Counted from the first letter of the stretch, positions 17,612 through 26,448 are shown. The stretch: 64,000 nt of DNA from JAHKLT01 sp046197865 (GCF_046197865.1 NZ_CP166990.1:372001-436000); one strand, 5' to 3'. The notes: a model not told the origin generated them from the letters alone. Numbers and translations are program-made.

Positions 17612-18208
17612 ATGGTAAAAGCTATTATTATGGCTGGAGGTTTAGGAACTCGTCTTAAAACAGATGTTGAAAAACCTCTATTTTTATTCAATGATACATA
17701 TCTCATTGATTATGTTATTAATAATCTTAAAGAATCTTTATTGGTTAATGAAATATTTGTTGCAACTAGTCCTTATACTCCTAAAACTGAGGAATATATT
17801 AAAAATAATGATTTTTTAACTATTATTGATACTCCAGGTAGTGGTTTTGTAAATGATCTTTCTTTTATTTTAGATTATTTTGAAAAAGATAATGATTCTG
17901 ATACTTTACTTTTTATTAATGCTGATTTACCATTAATTTCAGCTAATTGTATTGACTATGTTTTAAAAAAGTATGAATTATCTGATAAAAATTCTTTGTC
18001 AGTTTATATTCCTTCAAAATTTTTAGATGATTTGAAGATTGATTATGAATATGAATTTAATGGACTTGTGCCTTCAGGATTAAACATACTTATCAGTCAA
18101 AATACTATTCAAGATGAAGAAGAATTAATTATTTCTAAGGTTGAACTGGCAATTAATATAAATTCACTAGCTGATATATCTGTAGCTAATAAATTTACTA
18201 ATTTTTAA
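17612..18208 (+). CDS. cobY: GTP:adenosylcobinamide-phosphate guanylyltransferase (CobY)
   Basis: 198 residues, the usual CobY length. The N-terminal nucleotidyltransferase signature IIMAGGLGTRL and the metal-binding NADLPLIS are clear. CobY is the archaeal, non-orthologous replacement of bacterial CobU and makes adenosylcobinamide-GDP in the nucleotide-loop stage of cobamide synthesis. It starts 14 bp after mmp14 without a visible ribosome binding site, so coupled translation is likely. The end product is the prosthetic group of MtrA. Confidence 0.88.
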   Translation: MVKAIIMAGGLGTRLKTDVEKPLFLFNDTYLIDYVINNLKESLLVNEIFVATSPYTPKTEEYIKNNDFLTIIDTPGSGFVNDLSFILDYFEKDNDSDTLLFINADLPLISANCIDYVLKKYELSDKNSLSVYIPSKFLDDLKIDYEYEFNGLVPSGLNILISQNTIQDEEELIISKVELAININSLADISVANKFTNF

Positions 18209-18276
18209 TTTTTTCTTATTTATAATGCAATTTCTTAATTTTAATAACTATAATACTTTAAATATGATGAAATAAT

Positions 18277-18292
18277 AATATATCTATATATT
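18277..18292 (+). promoter_or_regulatory. Small leader inverted repeat before the PRC-barrel gene
   Basis: AATATAT (18277-18283) and ATATATT (18286-18292) form an inverted repeat near the expected start of transcription, behind a TTTAAATA-type TATA element at about 18257-18264. Weak alone, because the sequence is nearly all A and T. Confidence 0.2.
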
Positions 18293-18311
18293 AAGATTTA
18301 AAGGTGAAATT

Positions 18312-18578
18312 ATGGAGAATAAACAAGTTCCTAAAAAGGAAGAAAAATTATGGAGTGAAATTAAGAATTATCAAGTAGCAACTAATAATGCACGTATTCT
18401 CGGAGTACTTGATGAACTTATTATCAACGAAAAAACTGGTAAAATTGTTGATATAGCTATTAAAGTTGAAAGTGGACGCAATGTTCATGTTAAAGGTGCA
18501 AAACGTAATGGAAATCTTTTACTTGTCCCTTTTGCTAAAGTTGAAAAAGTTGGCGAATTTATTATCGTCACTGAATAA
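18312..18578 (+). CDS. Small PRC-barrel domain protein
   Basis: 88 residues. The segment ARILGVLDELIINEKTGKIVDIAIKVESG, followed by NLLLVPFAKVEKVGEFIIV, has the beta-strand pattern of the PRC-barrel found in RimM, photosynthetic reaction centre H subunit and many stand-alone archaeal proteins. The function of the stand-alone archaeal forms is not established. AAAGGTGA is a good ribosome binding site for the ATG. It appears monocistronic, with its own TATA element and a T-rich tract behind it. Confidence 0.75.
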   Translation: MENKQVPKKEEKLWSEIKNYQVATNNARILGVLDELIINEKTGKIVDIAIKVESGRNVHVKGAKRNGNLLLVPFAKVEKVGEFIIVTE

Positions 18579-18678
18579 TTTCTTTTCTTTTTTTCTATTT
18601 TTATTTAATTTTTCATTTTTTTCAAGGGTTTTATATAACTATTTATACTTGTTTTTATATATGTAATAATGTACTATT

Positions 18679-18696
18679 TAGTGGAATAATTCACTA
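18679..18696 (+). promoter_or_regulatory. Inverted repeat in the suf leader
   Basis: TAGTG (18679-18683) pairs with CACTA (18692-18696); G-U and A-T pairs extend the stem to 7. It lies about 26 nt before the sufC start, downstream of a TTTATATA element at 18630-18640. It could be an operator or a leader hairpin; the regulator is unknown. Confidence 0.3.
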
Positions 18697-18721
18697 TTTT
18701 CATATATTTTGGAGGTTTTAA

Positions 18722-19480
18722 ATGTTACTTGAAATTAAAGATTTGGCTGTAGAGGTTGAAGGAAAATTAGTTTTAAAGGACATTGATCTTTCTATTAAAG
18801 AGGGAGAGACTCATGTTCTTTTAGGGCCTAATGGTGCAGGTAAGAGTACTTTGTTTTTAACTATTTTAGGATTCCCTAATTATAAAGTTAAAAATGGTTC
18901 TATCATTTTTAAAGGAGAGGACATTACAAACTTATCTACTACTGAAAGAGTAAAAAGAGGCATAGGAGTTAGTTTCCAACACCCTCCAGCTATTCGTGGT
19001 GTTTCTGTTCGTGATCTTTTAAAATTAGAATCAGGTCAAGAAATTGATCAACCTCTTAATGAAAGAATGAGCGAATTATCTGAAAAACTAAAATTCAATG
19101 AGGATTTTTTAAGTAGAGATGTTAATTTAGGTTTTTCAGGAGGAGAAGTTAAAAGGTCTGAAATATTACAGCTTTTAGCTCAAATGCCTGATTTTATCAT
19201 GTTCGATGAACCAGATTCTGGTGTTGACATTGAAAATGTAGAATTATTAGCTGAAGAATTGAACATTTTACTTGATAAAGATAAAAAACCAGGTATGAGG
19301 AAAAAAGGCGGTTTATTAATCACTCACTTAGGATATATTTTAAATTTTGTTGATGCTGATTGGGCGCATATTTTAATGGATGGGAAAATTGCCTGCTCAG
19401 GTAACCCTAAAGAAATTTTAGACGATATTAGAAAAGAAGGATTTAAAGGATGTGTTGAATGTGCGAGATGTAATTCATAG
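18722..19480 (+). CDS. sufC: Iron-sulfur assembly ATPase SufC
   Basis: 252 residues of an ABC ATPase: Walker A GPNGAGKST (about 36-44), Q-loop SFQHPPA, signature FSGGEVKRSE, Walker B FIMFDEPDSG and the H-loop THLGY. SufC powers the SufBC(D) scaffold that builds iron-sulfur clusters. The C-terminus ends with a CX2CX2C motif (C244, C247, C250) not seen in typical bacterial SufC. GGAGG precedes the ATG. sufB overlaps its end, and the abundant cluster proteins of the next operon (MvhB alone has 12) are likely customers. Confidence 0.95.
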   Translation: MLLEIKDLAVEVEGKLVLKDIDLSIKEGETHVLLGPNGAGKSTLFLTILGFPNYKVKNGSIIFKGEDITNLSTTERVKRGIGVSFQHPPAIRGVSVRDLLKLESGQEIDQPLNERMSELSEKLKFNEDFLSRDVNLGFSGGEVKRSEILQLLAQMPDFIMFDEPDSGVDIENVELLAEELNILLDKDKKPGMRKKGGLLITHLGYILNFVDADWAHILMDGKIACSGNPKEILDDIRKEGFKGCVECARCNS

Positions 19481-20693
19481 TGCTGAAAAGGCAAAAAATA
19501 AAAAAGCAGCTATTGGTCAAGATATTACTATTGAAAATTTTACTAAAGAAGATAAGTCTGCACATGAGCTTATTGATGATATTGGTGATATATCTAAAAA
19601 AAATAAAAAAGATCTTTTAAAAGTGGGTATTGATACTGAAGAAAATGAAAGATCTGGATCTTTCCTACAATTTGATCAAAGTAACATTTATTCTAATATT
19701 AATTCTGATTCTGTGGAATTAATGAATTTAGAATCAGCTATTGATAAATATGATTGGGTTAAAGATTATTTATGGCAAGCTGTTCAACCTGATGCAGATA
19801 AATATACTGCTAGAACTGCTCTTAGGGAACAAGAAGAAGATGTAAAAAGTGGATACTTTGTAAGATCTTTACCTGGAACTAAAGAGATTTTCCCTATTCA
19901 AACTTGTATGTTTATTGCTGATGAAAATGTTATGCAAACTGCACACAATGTTATTATTGCTGAAGAAAATTCAGAATTACATTTAATTACTGGTTGTGCA
20001 ACTGGTGATGATGTTGCATCTGCATTACATGTTGGTGTTTCTGAGTTTTATTTAAAACCTGGTGCTAAAATAACATTTACTATGGTTCATAATTGGGCTG
20101 AACAAGTTGAAGTTAGACCAAGAACTGGTATAAGATTAGGTGATGATTCAACTTATATTAATAATTATATTTTGACTAGCCCAGTTAAAACTATTCAATC
20201 TTATCCCACTGCATACTGTGATGGTAAAAACTCAAGAGCTGTTTTTCAGAGTATCCAAAGTGGTCATAAAGATTCTATCATTGATGTTGGATCACGTGTC
20301 CTTCTTAATGGAGAAGGTTCTGCAGCGGAAGTTATTTCTAGAGCAGTTTCACATGATGAATCTAAAATATACTCAAGAGGTCACTTAGCAGGATTAGTTC
20401 CTGGTGTTAGAGGTCATTTAGAATGTCATGGTTTGGTTTTATCTGACGATTCAATGATTTATGCTGTTCCAGAATTAGAAGCTAGTGCAGCTAATCTTGA
20501 AATGTCTCACGAAGCAGCTGTAGGTAAAATTGATGAAGATGAAATTTATTATCTTACTTCAAGAGGTCTTACTGAAGAAGAAGCTACTTCTATGATTGTT
20601 AGAGGTTTCCTTAGTATGGATATTACAGGATTGCCTGATGAACTTGCTAATGAAACTCAAAGAATGATTGATATGAGTTTGGAAGGTATGTAA
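19461..20693 (+). CDS. sufB: Iron-sulfur assembly scaffold SufB/SufD
   Basis: About 410 residues. The C-terminal two thirds match the SufBD beta-helix core: NVIIAEENSELHLITGC, EFYLKPGAKITFTMVHNW, then AVFQSIQSGHKDSIIDVGS and the SHEAAVGKIDEDEIYYLTSRGL signature. The N-terminal 110 residues are charged and variable. Two GTG codons are possible: AAAGGA at 19445-19450 lies 10 nt before the GTG at 19461 but only 1 nt before that at 19452, so I take 19461. The gene overlaps sufC by 20 nt in another frame. Confidence 0.93.
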   Translation: MRDVIHSAEKAKNKKAAIGQDITIENFTKEDKSAHELIDDIGDISKKNKKDLLKVGIDTEENERSGSFLQFDQSNIYSNINSDSVELMNLESAIDKYDWVKDYLWQAVQPDADKYTARTALREQEEDVKSGYFVRSLPGTKEIFPIQTCMFIADENVMQTAHNVIIAEENSELHLITGCATGDDVASALHVGVSEFYLKPGAKITFTMVHNWAEQVEVRPRTGIRLGDDSTYINNYILTSPVKTIQSYPTAYCDGKNSRAVFQSIQSGHKDSIIDVGSRVLLNGEGSAAEVISRAVSHDESKIYSRGHLAGLVPGVRGHLECHGLVLSDDSMIYAVPELEASAANLEMSHEAAVGKIDEDEIYYLTSRGLTEEEATSMIVRGFLSMDITGLPDELANETQRMIDMSLEGM

Positions 20694-20942
20694 CTTTTTT
20701 TGCCTTTCCTAACTTTTTTTCTTCATTTATTTTTATTGTTTTAATTAAATTTTCCTTTTTGAACTAAATTATATCATTAAAAGATTTTTTTATCATCTAT
20801 TTATTTTTTAAAGGTTTTTTAACTTATTTTTTATTCATTTTTAATACAAGTTTTTTAAGTGGTAATATATTATATAAAGCTTTTGACTTAATTTTCTAAG
20901 TAATCTTTATATTAATAATTTTTATAATATACTATTAGTACA

Positions 20943-20969
20943 TTAATGTATGCTGAGCTAGCTCATTAA
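20943..20969 (+). promoter_or_regulatory. Palindrome with nested arms upstream of mvhDGAB
   Basis: TGAGCTAGCTCA at 20954-20965 is a perfect 12-bp palindrome with unusually high G+C for an intergenic site. A second pairing, TTAATG (20943-20948) with CATTAA (20964-20969), encloses most of it. Candidate operator or leader structure for the hydrogenase operon. Confidence 0.4.
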
Positions 20970-20985
20970 GTACAATAAATCTAGA

Positions 20986-21003
20986 TTTGAGGTAAACCTA
21001 AAT
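20986..21003. promoter_or_regulatory. AGGT-N2-ACCT palindrome upstream of mvhDGAB
   Basis: TTTGAGGTAAACCTAAATT contains AGGT at 20990-20993 and ACCT at 20996-20999 flanked by T-rich and A-rich arms. A close relative, TTTAGGTGAACCTAAA, lies upstream of the peroxiredoxin gene at 52008-52023. The half-site resembles that of DtxR/IdeR-type metalloregulators, so an iron- or redox-responsive operator is conceivable. Confidence 0.35.
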
Positions 21004-21106
21004 TTATCTTGAAGATTTAAATTAATTTAAAAAGAGTGTGAAGTTTGATAAATAAAAAATTATTTTTCAAACGGATATTGATTGAATATTTAGGAGGAAA
21101 AACTCT

Positions 21107-21532
21107 ATGGCAGATGATATTAAAATTGTAATGTTTTGTTGCAACTGGTGTTCCTATGGAGGAGCAGACACTGCTGGTACCGCGAGAATGCAATACCCAC
21201 CGAATATTAGAGTTATTCGTGTAATGTGTTCTGGAAGGATTGATCCACAATTTGTTTTAAAAGCATTTAGGGAAGGCGCGGATGGTGTATTCGTAGCTGG
21301 ATGTCACATGGGTGATTGTCACTATGATTCAGGAAATTATAAATTGGATCGTAGAATGAGATTACTTTATAAGTTAGTTGAAGATATGGGAATTGGTAAA
21401 GAGAGATTATATCACGATTGGATTTCAGCATCCGAAGGTGAAAAGTTCTCTGAATCTGTAAAAATGATGGTAAACAGAATTAAAGATTTAGGGCCAGCTC
21501 CTTTAAAAGAACAACTTGAGGCTGAAGGATAA
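21107..21532 (+). CDS. mvhD: F420-non-reducing hydrogenase iron-sulfur subunit D (MvhD)
   Basis: 141 residues. MvhD carries a [2Fe-2S] cluster and passes electrons from the hydrogenase to heterodisulfide reductase HdrABC in the flavin-bifurcating complex. Cysteines are clustered as FCCNWC near the start, MCSG, and AGCHMGDCHY in the middle, as in homologs. AGGAGG at 21092-21097 precedes the ATG. First gene of mvhDGAB. Confidence 0.97.
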   Translation: MADDIKIVMFCCNWCSYGGADTAGTARMQYPPNIRVIRVMCSGRIDPQFVLKAFREGADGVFVAGCHMGDCHYDSGNYKLDRRMRLLYKLVEDMGIGKERLYHDWISASEGEKFSESVKMMVNRIKDLGPAPLKEQLEAEG

Positions 21533-21546
21533 TTGGAGGAATAATT

Positions 21547-22473
21547 ATGGCGGAAAAAGCAAAAATTGGAACAATGTGGTTAGGCGGATGCTCTGGTTGC
21601 CATTTGTCTATTGCAGATTTTCATGAATCATTATTAGATGTTATGGAATTAGCTGAATTCGAATTTTCTCCAGTTCTCATGGATACAAAATATGATGAAG
21701 TTCCTGAATTAGATGTTCTCATTGTTGAGGGCGGAATTAGGAATGAAGAAAATAGAGAATTAGCTGAAATGTTAAATGAAAAAGCTAAATTTGTTATTAG
21801 CTATGGTACTTGTGCTTGTTATGGTGGAATTCCAGGACTTGGTAATTTATCTACTGTTGATGAATTAGAACAAGAAGCTTATGTAAATTCTGTTACCACT
21901 ATCAATCCTGATAAAATCATACCTAATGAAGATGTACCTAAACTTGAAAGTAGAGTAAGACCTTTAAGTGATGCAATGGATATTGATTTAAATGTCCCTG
22001 GATGCCCACCTCGTTCTGATGTGGTAGCTCAAGCTGTATTAGCTTTACTCAAAGGAGAATCTATTGAATTACCAACAACCAATCTCTGTGAAGTATGTCC
22101 TAGAGAAAAACCACCTGAAGGTTTAGCTATGGACTTCATTAAAAGACAATTTGAAGTTGGAGTTCCTGAAAAAGATTTATGTTTAATCTCACAAGGTTTA
22201 GTATGTATGGGTCCAGCAACTGTTTCCCTTTGTGGTGCTGAATGTCCATCTATAGCTATTCAATGCCGTGGATGTTATGGTCCTACTGCAAAAGTTTCAG
22301 ATCAAGGTGCTAAAATGATTAGTGCAATTGCATCTGATTATGGTGTTGAAGAAGATAAAACAGTTGACCCTGAAGAAGTAGCAAATCAATTAGATGATAT
22401 TGTAGGTACTTTCTATACTTACACTTTACCTGCTGCTTTAGTTCCTGCAAAAATGCAGAAAGGAGGAAAATAA
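21547..22473 (+). CDS. mvhG: F420-non-reducing [NiFe]-hydrogenase small subunit (MvhG)
   Basis: 308 residues. The small subunit holds the iron-sulfur clusters that carry electrons away from the NiFe site. Cysteines occur in GGCSGCH (proximal cluster), SYGTCACYGG, VPGCPPR and in later NLCEVCPRE, CMGPATVSLCGAECP and CRGCYG segments. No twin-arginine signal, so the enzyme is cytoplasmic. GGAGGA lies 7 nt before the ATG. Confidence 0.97.
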   Translation: MAEKAKIGTMWLGGCSGCHLSIADFHESLLDVMELAEFEFSPVLMDTKYDEVPELDVLIVEGGIRNEENRELAEMLNEKAKFVISYGTCACYGGIPGLGNLSTVDELEQEAYVNSVTTINPDKIIPNEDVPKLESRVRPLSDAMDIDLNVPGCPPRSDVVAQAVLALLKGESIELPTTNLCEVCPREKPPEGLAMDFIKRQFEVGVPEKDLCLISQGLVCMGPATVSLCGAECPSIAIQCRGCYGPTAKVSDQGAKMISAIASDYGVEEDKTVDPEEVANQLDDIVGTFYTYTLPAALVPAKMQKGGK

Positions 22474-22474
22474 A

Positions 22475-23899
22475 ATGCCAAAATTAACTATGGAACCTGT
22501 GACTCGTATTGAAGGTCACGCAAAAATTACTGTAGAAGTAGATGATTCTGGTAATGCTATCGAAGCAAAATTACATGTTATGGAATTCAGAGGATTTGAA
22601 AAATTCTTACAAGGCCGTCCTATTGAAGAAGTTCCTAGGATTGTACCTAGAATCTGTGGTATTTGTGATGTACAACACCACTTAGCAGCTGCAAAAGCTG
22701 TTGATCAAGTATTCGGTTTTAAAGATGATGAAATCTTACCTGCTGCATATAAAATGAGAGAACTTATGAACTGGGGTTCATTTATGCATTCACATGCTCT
22801 TCATTTCTATTTCTTAGCAGCACCAGATCTTGTTATTCCTGATGCAACTAGAAAAAATAGAAACGTTTTCCAAATCATTAAAGATATGCCTGAAGTTGCT
22901 CTTAATGCTATTAAACTTAGGAAAAATGGTTTAGATATCGTTAAAGCTACTGGTGGTCGTCCAATTCACCCTACTTCATCAACTCCTGGTGGAATATCTA
23001 CTGAAATCGATGATGAAACACAAAAAGATTTATTAGCTAAAGCTAAAGAAAATGTTGAGTTAGCTCAAGGTACTATAGAATTAGCAGTCCCTATTCTTGA
23101 AGAAAAAATGGACTTAATTGAATCTTTAGGTAATTTCGGTGATACTAGACACTGTGGTATTGTTAACAATGGTAAATGGGATGTATATAATGGTAATGTA
23201 AGAATCAAAGATAAAGATGGTTCTATTTACACTGAATATAATAATGAAGAATATAGGGATATTGTTGCAGAACATGTAAAACCTACTTCTTGGTTAAAAT
23301 TCCCATATATTAAAGAATTAGGATATCCTGAAGGTATTTACAGAGTAGCTCCATTATCAAGAATTAATGTTGTTGACCAAATGCCTGATGCAGCTCCTCT
23401 TGCTCAAGGTGCTTTTGAAGCATTCCATGAGAAGTTCGGATTTGCTCAAGCTCCATTATTATTCCACTGGGCTAGATTAATTGAATTATTAGCTGCTGCA
23501 GAATGTGCTGCTGATGCTTTAGAAGGAGATTTATCTGGGGATAAAGTTCCTGATGCATTAGAAAAAGTTTCCGGACATGGTGTAGGTATTGTTGAAGCTG
23601 CTCGTGGTACTTTAATACACGATTATAAAACTGATGATGATGGTTTAGTAACTGAAGCTAATATTGTTGTTGCAACTATTCAAAACAACCCTGCTATGGA
23701 AATGGGTATTAATCAAGTAGCTAAAGATTACATCAAAGCTGGTGTTGAAGTCGACGATAAAATATTTAATTTAATGGAAATGGTTATCAGAGCATACGAT
23801 CCATGTTTATCTTGTGCTACCCATACTATGGATAGTCAAATGAGATTAGCTACAGTTGAAATCGTAGATACTCAAGGAAATATTATTAAAAAATTCTAA
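22475..23899 (+). CDS. mvhA: F420-non-reducing [NiFe]-hydrogenase large subunit (MvhA)
   Basis: 474 residues. The NiFe site is bound by C61 and C64 (RICGIC) and by C444 and C447 (DPCLSCATH). H450 marks the usual processing site, so the last 24 residues should be removed after nickel insertion. RIEGHAKITVEVD near the start is family-typical. It oxidises hydrogen and supplies electrons through MvhD to heterodisulfide reductase, which regenerates the CoM and CoB thiols used by MCR. Confidence 0.97.
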   Translation: MPKLTMEPVTRIEGHAKITVEVDDSGNAIEAKLHVMEFRGFEKFLQGRPIEEVPRIVPRICGICDVQHHLAAAKAVDQVFGFKDDEILPAAYKMRELMNWGSFMHSHALHFYFLAAPDLVIPDATRKNRNVFQIIKDMPEVALNAIKLRKNGLDIVKATGGRPIHPTSSTPGGISTEIDDETQKDLLAKAKENVELAQGTIELAVPILEEKMDLIESLGNFGDTRHCGIVNNGKWDVYNGNVRIKDKDGSIYTEYNNEEYRDIVAEHVKPTSWLKFPYIKELGYPEGIYRVAPLSRINVVDQMPDAAPLAQGAFEAFHEKFGFAQAPLLFHWARLIELLAAAECAADALEGDLSGDKVPDALEKVSGHGVGIVEAARGTLIHDYKTDDDGLVTEANIVVATIQNNPAMEMGINQVAKDYIKAGVEVDDKIFNLMEMVIRAYDPCLSCATHTMDSQMRLATVEIVDTQGNIIKKF

Positions 23900-23913
23900 T
23901 TGGAGTTTTAAAA

Positions 23914-25152
23914 ATGATAATATTTAATGAAGATGGCTGTATTAAATGTGGGGCATGTGAAGGTACCTGTCCTTCAGCAGCTATTGATGTAACTGAAAAA
24001 CAAATCATTCATTGCGATATGTGTAATGGTGAACCTAAGTGCGCTGAAATTTGTCCAGAAGGTGCTTATAAAGTAGAATCTATCATTATTGATGAAAATG
24101 CAGATCCTCAACCTAGGTTAACTTTTAATTCTATTGCTTGTAATCAATGTGGAAAATGTGTTGAAATTTGTCCACAAGAAATACTCGAGCTTTCAGATGA
24201 TAAAAAAATGCCTGTTGAAGGTTTCTGTGTAATGTGTCAAAAATGTGTTAACATCTGTCCTGTTGATGTTATAGGTATTTCTGGAATAAAAGAACCAAAA
24301 TCCTGCGAACTTGACATTCTAAGCCCAATTTTCATTCACGATTGTGTTGGATGTGGGGCTTGTGTGGAGTTTTGTCCTGTTGATGCAATTTCATTAGATA
24401 ATGTTGGAGACTCTATTAATATTGATGAATCTACTTGTATTAAATGTGGTGTTTGTTCTCAAACTTGCCCATGGAATGCAGTATTCATTTCTGGAATCAA
24501 AAATCCATATAAACGTTCTAAAGACATAACTAAATTCACATTAGATGAAGATACCTGTATTGGATGTAATACCTGTATAGAAGCTTGTCCTGGAGATTTT
24601 ATTAAATCAAAAGACTCAGACTTAACAGTTAAATTACCTAAAATCTGTGCAGCATGTGGATTATGTGAACAATTGTGTCCTACTGATGCAATTGATTTAG
24701 AAGTAGAATGGGGAGATGCTAGACCTGCAACTGATGTAGGATTAGTCTGTGATAGTGAAAAATGTGATAAAATAGGAGCTTGTGCTCTTAAATGTCCTAC
24801 TGAAGCTATTCGCGTTGTTACTAAAAAAGGAATGCAAGTTCCTGAACAAGAACAATCTAGTAAAGATCCTTCATTCACAAGTTGTGCTATTTGTGGTGCA
24901 TGTGCTTCTGTTTGTCCTACCAATGCTTTATCTATGGGTTCAATCCAGGTAGATGTTGATGGTGAATCTGTAACAAGGGATAGGGTTAATTTCAATCCTT
25001 CAAAATGTGATCAATGTGGAGACTGTATTGATGCATGTCCATATGATATGTTAAAACTCAAAGATAGTGGTAAATTACCTATTGTTGGGTTCTGTACATT
25101 ATGTGGTCAATGTAAAGATGCATGTCCAGAAGAAGCATTATCATTTAAATAA
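23914..25152 (+). CDS. mvhB: Polyferredoxin MvhB with 12 predicted [4Fe-4S] clusters
   Basis: 412 residues made of six tandem 8Fe ferredoxin-like repeats. I count 12 cysteine motifs of the CX2CX2CX3CP kind, two of them stretched (CDMCNGEPKCAEICP and CDSEKCDKIGACALKCP), the same number reported for Methanothermobacter MvhB. It copurifies with the Mvh hydrogenase and is presumed to carry electrons. Last gene of the operon; pyrC converges on it. Confidence 0.97.
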   Translation: MIIFNEDGCIKCGACEGTCPSAAIDVTEKQIIHCDMCNGEPKCAEICPEGAYKVESIIIDENADPQPRLTFNSIACNQCGKCVEICPQEILELSDDKKMPVEGFCVMCQKCVNICPVDVIGISGIKEPKSCELDILSPIFIHDCVGCGACVEFCPVDAISLDNVGDSINIDESTCIKCGVCSQTCPWNAVFISGIKNPYKRSKDITKFTLDEDTCIGCNTCIEACPGDFIKSKDSDLTVKLPKICAACGLCEQLCPTDAIDLEVEWGDARPATDVGLVCDSEKCDKIGACALKCPTEAIRVVTKKGMQVPEQEQSSKDPSFTSCAICGACASVCPTNALSMGSIQVDVDGESVTRDRVNFNPSKCDQCGDCIDACPYDMLKLKDSGKLPIVGFCTLCGQCKDACPEEALSFK

Positions 25153-25169
25153 AAAGATTTTTTCTTTTT
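25151..25169 (+). terminator. Weak terminator behind mvhB
   Basis: AAAAAGA (25151-25157) and TCTTTTT (25163-25169) can pair around five T residues, followed by more T-rich sequence up to the end of the convergent pyrC. With a stem of almost only A-T pairs, the T-tract may be the main signal. Confidence 0.4.
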
Positions 25170-25197
25170 ATTTTTCTTTTTATTTTTTAAAATTTTT

Positions 25198-26448
25198 TTA
25201 TAAATTATTAACTACTATTTTTCCGTTTATTATTGTCATTATTTGATGACCTTTGTAGTTAAAATCTTTAAATGGTGTATATCTAGCTTTTGTATAAAAA
25301 GAATCTATATCAAATTTACCTTCTTTTTTAAGATCAATAACTGTTATATCTGCATCTTTTCCAATAGCTATTTCTCCTTTATTATCAAATCCAAAAATTT
25401 TACTAGGATTATATGATAATATTTTAGGAATTAATTTTAAATCTAAATTACCATAATTCACTTCTGTAAGTAAAAGAGGTAGAACTGTTTCTAAATTAGG
25501 TATTCCTGGAGCAGAATTCCAAACTCCTTTGTTTTTTTCTTCTAATGTATGTGGTGCATGATCTGTTCCAATAATAGAATCTTTGCACATGTCTGAAATT
25601 CCTATTTTATCTTTAAATTCTCTTAATGGAGGATTTGTTTTAACTATAGTTCCATAGCTATTATATGCATTATTATCAAGTAATAAATGATGAGGTGTAT
25701 ATTCCCAACTTACATTTTTAGAATTTTTAGCTATTTCTAATCCTTTCTTAGAACTTAAATGACATATATGTAATTTAAGATTATTTTTATTAGCTAATTT
25801 TATAGCCTGTTTAATTGATTCATCTTCAGCTATTGAAGGTCTTGCATAGCTATAATCAATAGCATTATTTTCATTTTTTTCTTTTTCTTTTTTAGTGCAT
25901 TCATCAGCTATTGATTTTTTCTCACAATGTACTGTTACAAGTCCATTATAATTTGTTTTTTCTTTTAAAATTCCTAAATTTTTAAAAATTTCTTCTAAAG
26001 ACTCATCATTTTCTAAATCTAGAAATATTTTAAATGAAGGTGGATTAAATTTTGCTATTTTTTCCATTTCTTCTAAGGTGTTTGTTCCTGCATGTAATTT
26101 AAAATTCACAACACTTTTAGAATTAGCTATTTCTAATTTTTCTTTATAATTTTCATATGTGTTTGTTTGTGGTTTTGTATTAGGCATATCAATGACTGTT
26201 GTAAAGCCTCCATGTGCAGCACTTAAACTTCCACTTTTAAAATCTTCTTTATATGTTAAACCAGGATCTCTAAAATGAACATGAGGATCGATTAAACCTG
26301 GTAAAATAATATTTCCTTTAATATCTATTTCTGTTTCAGATTCTTTTGAATTTTTTGAAATAGAATTTATTTTACCATTTTTTATTCCTATAAAATATTC
26401 GCCTTGTTTATCAACAAGTTTACAGTTTTTTAATAATAAATCGTTCAT
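25198..26448 (-). CDS. pyrC: Dihydroorotase (PyrC)
   Basis: 416 residues, class I dihydroorotase of pyrimidine synthesis, converting carbamoyl aspartate to dihydroorotate. Metal ligands H56 and H58 lie in GLIDPHVHFRDPG; K140 in SFKIFLD is the likely carbamylated lysine; further ligands are in VTVHCE, LHICHLSS and the catalytic IIGTDHAPHT. AGGGA lies upstream of the ATG. Only 63 bp separate it from the divergent nucleotidyltransferase gene, so the two promoters must be interleaved. Confidence 0.94.
   Translation of the reverse strand: MNDLLLKNCKLVDKQGEYFIGIKNGKINSISKNSKESETEIDIKGNIILPGLIDPHVHFRDPGLTYKEDFKSGSLSAAHGGFTTVIDMPNTKPQTNTYENYKEKLEIANSKSVVNFKLHAGTNTLEEMEKIAKFNPPSFKIFLDLENDESLEEIFKNLGILKEKTNYNGLVTVHCEKKSIADECTKKEKEKNENNAIDYSYARPSIAEDESIKQAIKLANKNNLKLHICHLSSKKGLEIAKNSKNVSWEYTPHHLLLDNNAYNSYGTIVKTNPPLREFKDKIGISDMCKDSIIGTDHAPHTLEEKNKGVWNSAPGIPNLETVLPLLLTEVNYGNLDLKLIPKILSYNPSKIFGFDNKGEIAIGKDADITVIDLKKEGKFDIDSFYTKARYTPFKDFNYKGHQIMTIINGKIVVNNL

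Larger units (their letters stand above)
20694..21106. promoter_or_regulatory. 413-bp sufB-mvhD intergenic region
   Basis: No gene. T-runs directly behind sufB (20695-20755) look like a U-tract terminator. TATA-like elements occur at 20865-20878 and 20919-20931. The last 160 nt are more complex and carry two palindromes (listed separately), a 16-bp AT palindrome near 21017-21032 and the ATATT/AATAT repeat at 21075-21089 just before AGGAGG. The leader of mvh is therefore probably 150-200 nt. Confidence 0.6.

Noticed and set aside
21017..21032. TTTAAATTAATTTAAA palindrome in the mvh leader
   Set aside because: Made only of A and T in short homopolymer runs; expected by chance in this composition.
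24459..24995. A 178-codon open frame on the minus strand inside mvhB
   Set aside because: It is the shadow of the repetitive, cysteine-codon-rich polyferredoxin gene; no start signal and no plausible protein.
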